Shown one piece after another: positions 1 to 5,921 of a stretch of 32,893 nt of DNA. Source of the stretch: Phycisphaerales bacterium (GTDB lineage Bacteria; Bacteroidota; Bacteroidia; Chitinophagales; Chitinophagaceae); contig JASGCQ010000020.1 of assembly GCA_030054025.1 (NCBI GenBank), positions 1-32,893 of the forward strand, given 5' to 3'. Numbering within the stretch: the first letter of the stretch is position 1; the number at the start of each line of letters is the position of its first letter. Under the pieces are notes generated by a model. It searched no databases. It was not told the DNA's origin and saw only the letters and a list, made by a program, of their open reading frames with translations. Position numbers and translations under genes: made by a program.

Positions 1-49
1 CAAAGCGAATAAAATCAATACTTTCTTCGTGAGACCTAAACGCCTATAC

Positions 50-187
50 CTAATAGTTTTTATACAGAATAGCAGATAGTATAAAACCACCTGAGAGACC
101 AAATTTATAACCTACCCTTCCTGAAAAAATATCAATATCTAATAATGACAACGCTGTATCTTGAAAAATAAATTTATCAGTATTCAT
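50..187 (-). CDS. Small 45-residue protein overlapping the upstream metalloprotease gene
   Basis: An ATG at 185-187 on the minus strand overlaps the TGA (177-179) of the metalloprotease gene by 11 nt and opens a 45-codon frame ending at a TAG at 50-52. The product begins MNTDKFIFQ and ends GLSGGFILSAILYKNY. The overlap is typical of translational coupling in an operon, so it may be real despite its size. The C-terminal GLSGG followed by a hydrophobic stretch faintly recalls the GLxxGxxG pattern of LanC-type cyclases, which would fit the locus, but the match is too short to assign. It could equally be the 5' part of a longer gene interrupted at the TAG. No function is claimed. Confidence 0.35.
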   Translation of the reverse strand: MNTDKFIFQDTALSLLDIDIFSGRVGYKFGLSGGFILSAILYKNY

Positions 188-1310
188 GTATTTTTAATAT
201 TAAATATTGATGAAACTGTGTTGTGGGTACACCCAACAACATAGGTAATTGTATTTCTAGTTGATCTAAAGGAATTTTTAGAAAATCAACTAAGCCCTTC
301 CTACCTCTTTGTTCATAAACAAGTTTAGCTAGAAGCCCGCCTATTGCATATAAAGTAGATACATCATTATCGATTTTTATGTTTGAAGTAAGTAGTGTTT
401 TTAAGTCGTAATCATTGTTTTTTTTTAAAAACGCACTAAGTATTTTTAAGTGATAGGTAAGTGGTTTCTCTGAACTTCCTCCCAAAAGAGTAGCGATGCC
501 TTCTGAAGCTAAATTTGATAAATTATCATAATCATTCAAATACAGATGTACAAGCTCGTGCGGGTAATATTCACTATTATTAGCCGCATAAATGATATTT
601 TCAAGATTTTGACCTCCCCTTCTAGCATAGCCACCATTTCTTGCCAAAAACATATTGTAAACAAAATCAAAACCTTGAAGATTCATTAATTCAATAGGAT
701 TTGTACAAGAAAAATAAGTTATTTTTTTGGAGCTTACACCAAAGAAATGAGCTATACTATCATTAAAATGATTTAGTCTTTCTGCATTTTTTTTTGAAAA
801 ATTTTCAGAAGATTGCTTATAGTAAACAATATTGCCGATTTTTGTTGTGTACCAGTTTTTGATGTATAAATCAGTGTACTTTTCGAATGTAAAATTATTT
901 TGAATAGAATCATAATTAGCAACAAGATTGTAAATAGCTCGTATAGAATTGTGTATTGAATCGTCATTTGATGTATATGCAATCTTCAATAAATATTTTT
1001 TTTCGGGTACAAAATCAATAACACCTAAAACAGTAGGCTCGAAAAAACGTATTCCATCAATATATTCAATTTGGTAAAGGTCATAAACCAACTCTCCTCC
1101 CCATTTTTGTTTAGATTCGGATGTGAAAAAATTATATGCTTTAGAGGTGTCATTTTTTTCCTTTAAAAAAATATCTAATTGTTTTAACAACTCTTGTTTG
1201 TGCTTGACAGTATTGTTATTAATTTTGTTAAAAATGTTTAAGTACAAGTCTTGCGCAGTCAAATCAAAACTATTGATAAACAATACTATAAAAAATGAAA
1301 TTTTTTTCAT
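177..1310 (-). CDS. Secreted gluzincin-like HExxH metalloprotease of the RiPP-like locus
   Basis: Starting at the ATG at 1308-1310 the product has 377 residues and opens with a signal peptide (MKKISFFIVLFINSF, then LTAQ). The frame runs back to 1349, but that extension lies inside a hairpin and would spoil the signal peptide, so the internal start is chosen. Residues 251-255 read HELVH, a zinc-binding HExxH, and a glutamate (ASEG, about residue 270) follows 14 residues after the second His, as expected for the third ligand of gluzincins. No named family is recognised and the rest is unassigned. It lies 3' of a Gly-Gly leader peptide gene on the same strand and a small ORF overlaps its end. 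A periplasmic or cell-envelope peptidase acting on the peptide product, or in immunity, is an inference from position only. Confidence 0.7.
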   Translation of the reverse strand: MKKISFFIVLFINSFDLTAQDLYLNIFNKINNNTVKHKQELLKQLDIFLKEKNDTSKAYNFFTSESKQKWGGELVYDLYQIEYIDGIRFFEPTVLGVIDFVPEKKYLLKIAYTSNDDSIHNSIRAIYNLVANYDSIQNNFTFEKYTDLYIKNWYTTKIGNIVYYKQSSENFSKKNAERLNHFNDSIAHFFGVSSKKITYFSCTNPIELMNLQGFDFVYNMFLARNGGYARRGGQNLENIIYAANNSEYYPHELVHLYLNDYDNLSNLASEGIATLLGGSSEKPLTYHLKILSAFLKKNNDYDLKTLLTSNIKIDNDVSTLYAIGGLLAKLVYEQRGRKGLVDFLKIPLDQLEIQLPMLLGVPTTQFHQYLILKIHEY

Positions 1311-1323
1311 AATTATTTTTTTA

Positions 1324-1359
1324 AAAGCGGGGGCAAACAAATGTTGCAAACCCCGCTTT
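1324..1359 (-). terminator. GC-rich hairpin between the precursor peptide and the metalloprotease
   Basis: AAAGCGGGG (1324-1332) pairs perfectly with CCCCGCTTT (1351-1359) around an 18-nt loop. On the minus strand it starts about 20 nt after the stop of the small peptide gene and is followed by TTTT then an A-run. This fits an intrinsic terminator or an attenuator that makes the peptide mRNA more abundant than the downstream protease mRNA. Confidence 0.55.
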
Positions 1360-1379
1360 GAATTTGCTAAAAATCTAAC

Positions 1380-1592
1380 CTAACCACCAATTGGACGAGG
1401 AGGAACGCCTATTGGATTAACCCTTGTTGGGCAAGCCGCAGGGCTAGTACAAACAACAGTTCCGTTATTCGAGGTCAAATTATCACACGAACCAACTCCT
1501 CCGTTTATATTTCCTAACTCTTCTTTGGTCAAATTTGCAATTTTTTCTTTATTCAACTGCAATTTAGCAGTATCCAATTTTATTTTTTTCAT
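1380..1592 (-). CDS. RiPP / class I lanthipeptide-like precursor peptide 1 (Gly-Gly leader)
   Basis: A 70-residue peptide. The leader begins MKKIKLDTAKLQLNKEKI, carries an acidic TKEEL segment and ends in NINGG at residues 31-32. This is the Bacteroidota natural-product-precursor leader type (KLxLNKExIxxL...GG) used by class I lanthipeptide-like and related peptides. The 38-residue core holds three Cys (36, 48, 54), seven Ser/Thr (35, 40, 41, 45, 49, 50, 56) and a Pro/Gly-rich tail (VPPRPIGG), so thioether or disulfide rings are possible. The start has a GAGAGGG purine tract about 8 nt upstream, unusual for this phylum. It lies between a LanB-like fragment and a secreted metalloprotease. It is paralogous to the peptide at 4495-4695, with a near-identical leader and a different core. 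The precursor nature is well supported; the modification type is inferred. Confidence 0.75.
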   Translation of the reverse strand: MKKIKLDTAKLQLNKEKIANLTKEELGNINGGVGSCDNLTSNNGTVVCTSPAACPTRVNPIGVPPRPIGG

Positions 1593-1596
1593 TTTT

Positions 1597-1623
1597 CTTA
1601 CCCTCTCGGGATTTTGTTTTATT
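1597..1623 (-). promoter_or_regulatory. Conserved 27-nt upstream element, copy 1
   Basis: This 27-nt block directly upstream of precursor 1 is identical to 4700-4726 upstream of precursor 2. It contains TCCCGAGAGGG, whose GAGAGGG can serve as a ribosome binding site about 8 nt before the ATG; the first half of it (CCC...GGG) could also form a small hairpin. Identity ends abruptly on the upstream side, so the duplicated unit seems to be this block plus the leader-coding region. Confidence 0.65.
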
Positions 1624-1912
1624 TTCCCTTCCTCTCTAACGCCGTGGTCGGGGTGGTTAATTCAGCGTCCCATTTATCCTCATTGCGAATGCGAGGTTTC
1701 CAGTTTTGTATCGTTCTTACAACGAGATGGTCTGTGTTTGCTTCACCATTGTTTTCCGTTATTGTTTTTTTGCTTTGTTCCCAAGTTATTGGTGAAGAAA
1801 GATAAATTCCCTCATCGACCAATTTCGGTAATGGCTCATTAAAAGAAAACGCTTTTTTAAGACTTTGAACTGGCAGTCGAATAATAGCTTTAGAATATGT
1901 GTTTAAGCCCAT
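1619..1912 (-). pseudogene. Truncated lantibiotic dehydratase (LanB) N-terminal remnant
   Basis: A 97-codon frame whose ATG (1910-1912) lies 2 nt after the TAA of the S41 protease gene, so the two were probably translated together. The first ~48 residues (AIIRLPVQSL, then EGIYLSSPITWEQ) match the pattern at the N-terminus of class I lanthipeptide dehydratases in Bacteroidota, where an (I/V)RTP motif is followed by an EAIYLASPxLYE segment. A complete LanB is roughly 700-1000 residues. Here the resemblance stops near residue 48 and the rest runs into an unrelated GC-richer segment, so nearly all of the enzyme is missing. I read it as a deletion remnant; a short independent protein is the alternative. 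The assignment rests on motif recall, not an alignment. Confidence 0.5.
1624..1770 (-). repeat. Higher-GC segment at the LanB truncation, possible interspersed repeat
   Basis: Between the part of the upstream frame that resembles LanB and the conserved block before precursor 1 lies about 145 bp with visibly higher GC than its surroundings. It includes CCACCCCGACCACGGCG on the minus strand. It stays open in the LanB-like frame up to about 1619, but its translation (RIRNEDKWDAELTTPTT and flanks) no longer resembles LanB. It may be an inserted extragenic repeat that truncated the gene. No second copy is visible in the window, so the repeat nature is unproven. Confidence 0.3.
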
Positions 1913-1914
1913 TT

Positions 1915-4173
1915 TTACTGTTTTTCAATCAGTTGTATTGCTTTTTCAATCAATTCATCCCTTCCTTCGGCAATGCCTTTTATAGTTGGCTCTACCTCAA
2001 TATCAATTTTCACTCCCGCTCTTTGGGTTTCAGTACCGTCAGGGTACAAAATATTGATGCTGGTCATCAAAGATTTAATGCCTCCTGGCAAAAAAATGTC
2101 GGTTACATTACCATCGGCACCTGATGTTTGGCTGCCGATAATGAGGGCTTTGGGTGCAGTTCTTAAGGCCATTGCAGTAAATTCAGACTGGCTCTGTGTG
2201 GCTTCATTAACCAAAATGATAACTTTTCCTTTATAATAATCAGGATTGTTTTCTCCATTTGTATAACTATCTCCATAATAAAAATTTCCGGGTTTATTGG
2301 GATGTGAGTACGCAAAAGATACAAATTTTGACGGGGCATTTTTTAGCCAGCGTCCATACACAAAAGGTATAAATGTTGCTGGATACGAACGGAGGTCTAT
2401 AATTAATCCATTTGTTTTATTAAATTGATTAAAAAGAGTAGTTGTATCGCCATCTTTAAGCAATGCAGGATAAATATATCCGATGTTGTTGGCCAGTATT
2501 TTAAACCCCTTTCCTTCTGAAAATTTGATTAATGATTTTTCAAAATTTAGACTATAAAAATCGCATTTGCCGAGTGTTATCGTTTTTATTATCTCATTCG
2601 AGCGAATGGTTAGTAAAGTTTCCTTCTTCTTTCCCCTTAATAAAAAGCCAGAGTACGATGACATTAATTTTAACATCCTTGGGCGATTCGACGCTTCAAT
2701 AAATTGTTCGTTTTTGGCTACAATTTTAGCTACCGCTACACCGTCTATTGCTTCAATAATATCACCAATTTTTAATTGTGCCTTCGCACCAGAGTCATCA
2801 TTTAAAAAACCCGTAACCACAAGTTTATTTTCAATAAAGGAGGTTTTTATTGGCAAGCAAAGATTTCCTTTTAAAGAATCGACGCCTGATGAATAACTCA
2901 ATACAGATGCATGACTATCGTGTACTCGTGCAAGCGTTTTCAAGCAAGCAGCAGCATACTGTTCTTCATTTTTTGCATTTACAAAATCTGGGATAAGTGT
3001 GGGCAATACTGCGTTCCAGTCTTCTCCTATAAGGTGCTTGTAAGGGAAATAATACTGTATAATATTCCAATATCGAAATAAGGCCAACAGGCGCATTCCC
3101 GCATCTGGGTAGGGGCAGGTTTCGTATAGGTTTTCGTGCTTAAAAATAGTATAACCTTTAATCCGTCCAAAGCCCTGATAATAATGGTTTGGAATTCGGG
3201 AATATTGATTGATCAGTTTTTGTATTTGTTTCTTTACTTCTGGTGGATAATGTTTTTCATTCAAAAGAAAAGTAAAGTCCGCTTCGTTTTTGATGCGGAA
3301 AGTATCCCTGATTTCTGCTCTTTTAGGAAAAGAGTCTGAGCCAAGACTGAACATCCATTTTTGCAATATCTTGTCCGTTTCTGCATCATTATTTGCCGCC
3401 AACACGTTTGGCAACAACCTAAACAATGAAGCATCCATATTGATATTGCCTGCACCAACAGCAGGATGGTAATATTTAAGGAAACCCCACAATACGCCCA
3501 ACTTCTGCAACTGCGCCACCTTTTGCGGGTTCAATGCAATTTCTGCAATGCCCGAGCCAATATTAAAACCCGAATCTTGATCTGCTGGGTACATATTGGG
3601 GCGCAACGGTTGCAGGTTTTCTATTGGCTCACCATCCACGGAAAAACTTAGCTCGTCAACCCACACTGAACCTTTACCCCTCAAAAAGCCACCAAAAACT
3701 ATTTGTTCACCAAATTGTAAATCGTTAGGAATGTTGGCAGATACTTTTATCCACCCCTTTTTAGCCGAGTCAAAATTTCCCTTTTTGAAATCACCGACAA
3801 GATATTGCTCATCTATATCGTTCAATCGTATAAAAATACCTGCTTCACTATTGGTGTTTAATTCGGCTTTTACATAACCCGTAACTTCTAAGTTTTTACC
3901 AAAATAAATATTGGGAATGGTGTATGTACACACTGGCGTTCCTTTTGGCGTATCAAGGTTGCGGCTGATTCGTAAACAGTTCCCTCCTTTGAATTTTATT
4001 GCAGAGTCAATATTTAGGGTTGCCGCATTACTATCTGGCGTCCAAAATTCCCAATCTACAGGAGCTTTATGCTTCGCCAATTTCTCAAAACCAAGTATTG
4101 CTTTAGTATCCCTTTGGGCAAAAGAAAAAAAAGGCAGGATGACAAAAATTATTGTTTTAAAAAGTGTTTTCAT
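1915..4173 (-). CDS. Secreted S41 family (C-terminal processing/tricorn-like) peptidase
   Basis: 752 residues with a signal peptide (MKTLFKTIIFVILPFFSFA, cut before Q20). Residues ~50-185 look like a jelly-roll carbohydrate-binding-like domain (FKGGNCLRIS ... WVDELSFSVDG). A helical part with LWGFLKYYHPAVG and a second FRYWNIIQYYFPY motif follows, then DSHA (His421), a PDZ-like segment (~430-530) and the S41 catalytic core (~560-745). NEATQSQSE (656-664) holds the predicted nucleophile Ser661. The Lys of Ctp-type enzymes is not evident in GSQTSGADG, pointing to the tricorn/Ser-His-Glu type. This architecture occurs in many Bacteroidota S41 proteases. It sits between two leader-peptide genes and directly before the LanB-like fragment, so a role in leader removal or peptide turnover outside the cytoplasm is possible but inferred. 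The start follows from the signal peptide. Confidence 0.85.
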   Translation of the reverse strand: MKTLFKTIIFVILPFFSFAQRDTKAILGFEKLAKHKAPVDWEFWTPDSNAATLNIDSAIKFKGGNCLRISRNLDTPKGTPVCTYTIPNIYFGKNLEVTGYVKAELNTNSEAGIFIRLNDIDEQYLVGDFKKGNFDSAKKGWIKVSANIPNDLQFGEQIVFGGFLRGKGSVWVDELSFSVDGEPIENLQPLRPNMYPADQDSGFNIGSGIAEIALNPQKVAQLQKLGVLWGFLKYYHPAVGAGNINMDASLFRLLPNVLAANNDAETDKILQKWMFSLGSDSFPKRAEIRDTFRIKNEADFTFLLNEKHYPPEVKKQIQKLINQYSRIPNHYYQGFGRIKGYTIFKHENLYETCPYPDAGMRLLALFRYWNIIQYYFPYKHLIGEDWNAVLPTLIPDFVNAKNEEQYAAACLKTLARVHDSHASVLSYSSGVDSLKGNLCLPIKTSFIENKLVVTGFLNDDSGAKAQLKIGDIIEAIDGVAVAKIVAKNEQFIEASNRPRMLKLMSSYSGFLLRGKKKETLLTIRSNEIIKTITLGKCDFYSLNFEKSLIKFSEGKGFKILANNIGYIYPALLKDGDTTTLFNQFNKTNGLIIDLRSYPATFIPFVYGRWLKNAPSKFVSFAYSHPNKPGNFYYGDSYTNGENNPDYYKGKVIILVNEATQSQSEFTAMALRTAPKALIIGSQTSGADGNVTDIFLPGGIKSLMTSINILYPDGTETQRAGVKIDIEVEPTIKGIAEGRDELIEKAIQLIEKQ

Positions 4174-4494
4174 TTGAATCGTTGTCCTATAAAAGTTAAG
4201 CGTTAATTCATAATATTATTTGCTTTATTACAGATTGCGTGGTTAAATTGCAATTTATTGATTATAAAAATTAAGAACTAATATTTTATAGTGCGTAGCA
4301 TTAATTTTTTTCAGGCCAGGGGGCTGTAAAGCAATACAGTATTAATTTTACAGAGGTCTAAAAAGTAAAAAATAAATATATTGAGTAATGTATATTTATA
4401 AGTATAGATAAGAAACAGATGTAAAAACCGCTTAATCAGCTTTTACACCTGTTCCTTAATTTGAAAACCTTATTGCTTTCAGATGATATCGCTA
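4174..4494. other. Intergenic region between precursor 2 and the S41 gene
   Basis: About 320 bp of AT-rich sequence without a gene. Besides the terminator-like hairpin at 4412-4455 it contains two mutually exclusive small stems: CTGTAAA (4324-4330) can pair with TTTACAG (4347-4353), or CTGTA with TACAG (4335-4339). The promoter of the S41 gene should lie here on the minus strand, but I see no clear TTG/TAnnTTTG pair; TAACTTTT near 4190 is the closest -7-like match. Confidence 0.4.
4412..4455 (-). terminator. Hairpin terminator downstream of precursor peptide 2
   Basis: 4412-4428 and 4439-4455 form a 17-bp stem with a 10-nt loop. Three positions are A/C mismatches on the plus strand but G-U pairs on the minus strand, so the helix is complete only in minus-strand RNA, the direction of the peptide gene that ends 40 nt upstream. 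A U-rich but interrupted tract (UUUCUUAUCU) follows. Confidence 0.6.
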
Positions 4495-4695
4495 TCACTT
4501 TGGTCGTTGTGGCGTAGGTCCTCCTGTAGTATCAATACACCAAGCAGATTTTGGAAGATTAATAACAATAACAGTGTCGGGACGTCCAACCGAATTTCCA
4601 CCGCCTAATACCCTAGATAGTTGTCCTGAAGACAAATCTTTTACCTTTTCTTTGTTCAACTGCAATTTAGCAGCATTCAATTTGATTTTTTTCAT
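4495..4695 (-). CDS. RiPP / class I lanthipeptide-like precursor peptide 2 (Gly-Gly leader)
   Basis: A 66-residue peptide with leader MKKIKLNAAKLQLNKEKV, then a segment ending LGGG (31-33). The first 17 residues differ from precursor 1 at only two positions, and the coding DNA includes an identical 18-nt stretch. The core (34-66) is unlike precursor 1: it has a single Cys (53), Ser/Thr at 35, 41, 50, 56, 57 and 61, a hydrophobic VIVINL stretch and a Pro-rich basic tail (GGPTPQRPK). One Cys allows at most one thioether ring, so a different modification or a degenerate core is possible. The same 27-nt block precedes the start. It is followed by its own hairpin terminator and is transcribed away from the broken regulator at 5224. 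Conserved leader plus divergent core is the hallmark of RiPP precursor families. Confidence 0.72.
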   Translation of the reverse strand: MKKIKLNAAKLQLNKEKVKDLSSGQLSRVLGGGNSVGRPDTVIVINLPKSAWCIDTTGGPTPQRPK

Positions 4696-4699
4696 TGTA

Positions 4700-4726
4700 C
4701 TTACCCTCTCGGGATTTTGTTTTATT
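4700..4726 (-). promoter_or_regulatory. Conserved 27-nt upstream element, copy 2
   Basis: Identical to 1597-1623. It lies 4 nt upstream of the ATG of precursor 2 and includes the GAGAGGG ribosome-binding-like tract. Only the 4 nt between block and ATG differ (GTAC-type versus A-rich), which marks the block as selected or recently copied. Confidence 0.65.
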
Positions 4727-5223
4727 AAACTTTTAAAAAATAGTACTGCCGCACTTATATCCGCCCCATGCAGTTAGCGGTTTTGAGGCCTTTTCTTTTG
4801 GGGTAAACCTCCGTTTGCCCGCCACAAAACCATTTCATCAAGTAGAGTGTTTGCAGCTACACTATTGATGTATTTGCATTGTCCGCCCTATCATACTACC
4901 TTTACTGCCGTCACAGCGTAGCGGTGTATAATAGTAACAATGTTGTACATCCGGTTTGGTCATCCGGCCATTTCGCAACGAGTAGTATTAGTGAGCGAGG
5001 TGTATTTTGGTAGGCATTATCGTTTGCCATTTTATCACCTTGATCCTGTGCTACTTCACTCTTTGCACCCGCTCGATTAACAATGTAAAATTATAGTTGT
5101 TTTTTTTAGTAGTTAAAAATATAAATTAATTGTCAATACAAAGTTTATTATAAAAACATCAATCAAATCAATAGCCTTGTTGTATCTTACCAACCGTTTT
5201 CTATAACACTATAATTACCCAAT
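4727..5223. other. Gene-free block of higher GC, possible repeat or decayed element
   Basis: About 500 bp without a convincing gene. From roughly 4740 to 5085 the base composition is visibly less AT-rich than the flanks. Minus-strand reading gives only short frames, for example one starting MKWFCGGQTEVYPKRKG and ending CMGRI near 4755-4840, which I do not call a gene. Beyond 5085 the sequence returns to very AT-rich DNA that must carry the promoter of the regulator at 5224. The block could be an interspersed repeat or mobile-element remnant; no inverted or direct repeat ends were found by eye. Confidence 0.35.
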
Positions 5224-5591
5224 ATGGCAGACATTGGCAAAAACATTTCGAGAATCAGGCTGTTCAAAAAGATTGGGCAAAAAGACATGGCAGATTATCT
5301 CAAAATCAGCCAACAAGAATATTCGCGCATAGAACAGAAAAAAGGATTGACGAGGCACTATTAGAAACGATTGCCAAAAAATTAGATTGCCCCGTAGAGG
5401 TCATCAAATCATTGGAGCAGTTTGATTTTACAATCCAAACTTTTAATCAAAACAATCGAGATAATAGTATTGGAGTAAATTTTAATTCCACAGAAAAACT
5501 AAGTGAAATATATGAACGACTACTCAAAGAAAAGGATGAAATGATACGATTGTATCAAGAACAGATAGCGCAATTAAAATCAAAAAAATAA
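5224..5591 (+). pseudogene. XRE-family helix-turn-helix regulator, frameshifted
   Basis: From the ATG at 5224 the frame encodes an XRE-type helix-turn-helix (IGKNISRIRLFKKIGQKD, then MADYLKISQQEYSRIEQKK) and stops at a TAG after about 46 codons. In another frame the expected continuation follows at once: RIDEALLETIAKKLDCPVEV, then an NNRDNSIG linker and a predicted coiled coil (EKLSEIYERLLKEKDEM to QIAQLKSKK) ending at 5589-5591. The break maps to the A6 run at 5338-5343. One more A would join the two parts into a 122-residue protein of normal length for small Bacteroidota XRE regulators. It is divergent from precursor peptide 2 and may have regulated it. A sequencing error or slippage-tolerant expression are the alternatives to a true pseudogene. 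Confidence 0.75.
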
Positions 5592-5921
5592 ACTTATAGG
5601 TGGTTTTTGTTTGCAAAACAACAGCCTATGTCAGGTAAATCTTTCTTTGCAGCAAATGCTTTTTGTTTAGATACTAACTCCTTCGGGAGCACGATCTAGG
5701 AATGAGTTTATTGCCTTTACCAATATTCACTACCAAAATGGTATAAAAAACTAACTGGGTTTTGCTCCCACCAAGCTAAACAGGGTAGGTTCAAAACCTA
5801 AGCAAGATAGCTTGGGCAACGAGTATTTGCTGTTGGTGGGAAAGCACTTTTATAGAATTTGAACAGTCAACAAACCGTATGACAACAAAATACTTTATTT
5901 TGCAGTCAAAATAATATAGCT
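5592..5921. other. Intergenic region upstream of lpxD
   Basis: 330 bp with no gene. It contains a short CTCC-TTCG-GGAG tetraloop hairpin (5678-5689), a TACCA-AAA-TGGTA hairpin (5731-5743) and the larger nested structure at 5761-5846. No clear -33/-7 promoter pair for lpxD was found; TATTTTG at 5896-5902 is the best -7-like match. Confidence 0.4.
5761..5846. ncRNA. Candidate structured RNA or nested inverted repeat upstream of lpxD
   Basis: An outer helix TCCCACCAA (5766-5774) / TTGGTGGGA (5833-5841) can be extended by TGCT/AGCA after a small bulge. Inside it CAAGCTA (5772-5778) can pair with TAGCTTG (5808-5814), sharing a few bases with the outer helix. This encloses a hairpin TAGGTT (5786-5791) - CAA - AACCTA (5795-5800). 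A further GCAA (5816-5819) / TTGC (5827-5830) hairpin would complete a three-way junction. It ends about 75 nt before the lpxD start. It could be a cis-regulatory RNA, a small RNA, or the footprint of a repeat element. Pairing was found by eye only. Confidence 0.35.

Noticed and set aside
1311..1349. N-terminal extension of the metalloprotease from an upstream ATG
   Set aside because: It lies inside the GC-rich hairpin and would place 13 polar residues before a good signal peptide; the ATG at 1310 is better.
4755..4840. Short minus-strand frame beginning MKWFCGG
   Set aside because: Only 27 codons, no upstream signal or conserved context; probably part of a repeat.
5592..5921. Possible tRNA suggested by the cloverleaf-like folding
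   Set aside because: No acceptor stem of 7 bp, no GTTCRA T-loop in the right place and no plausible anticodon arm; kept only as a structured RNA candidate.
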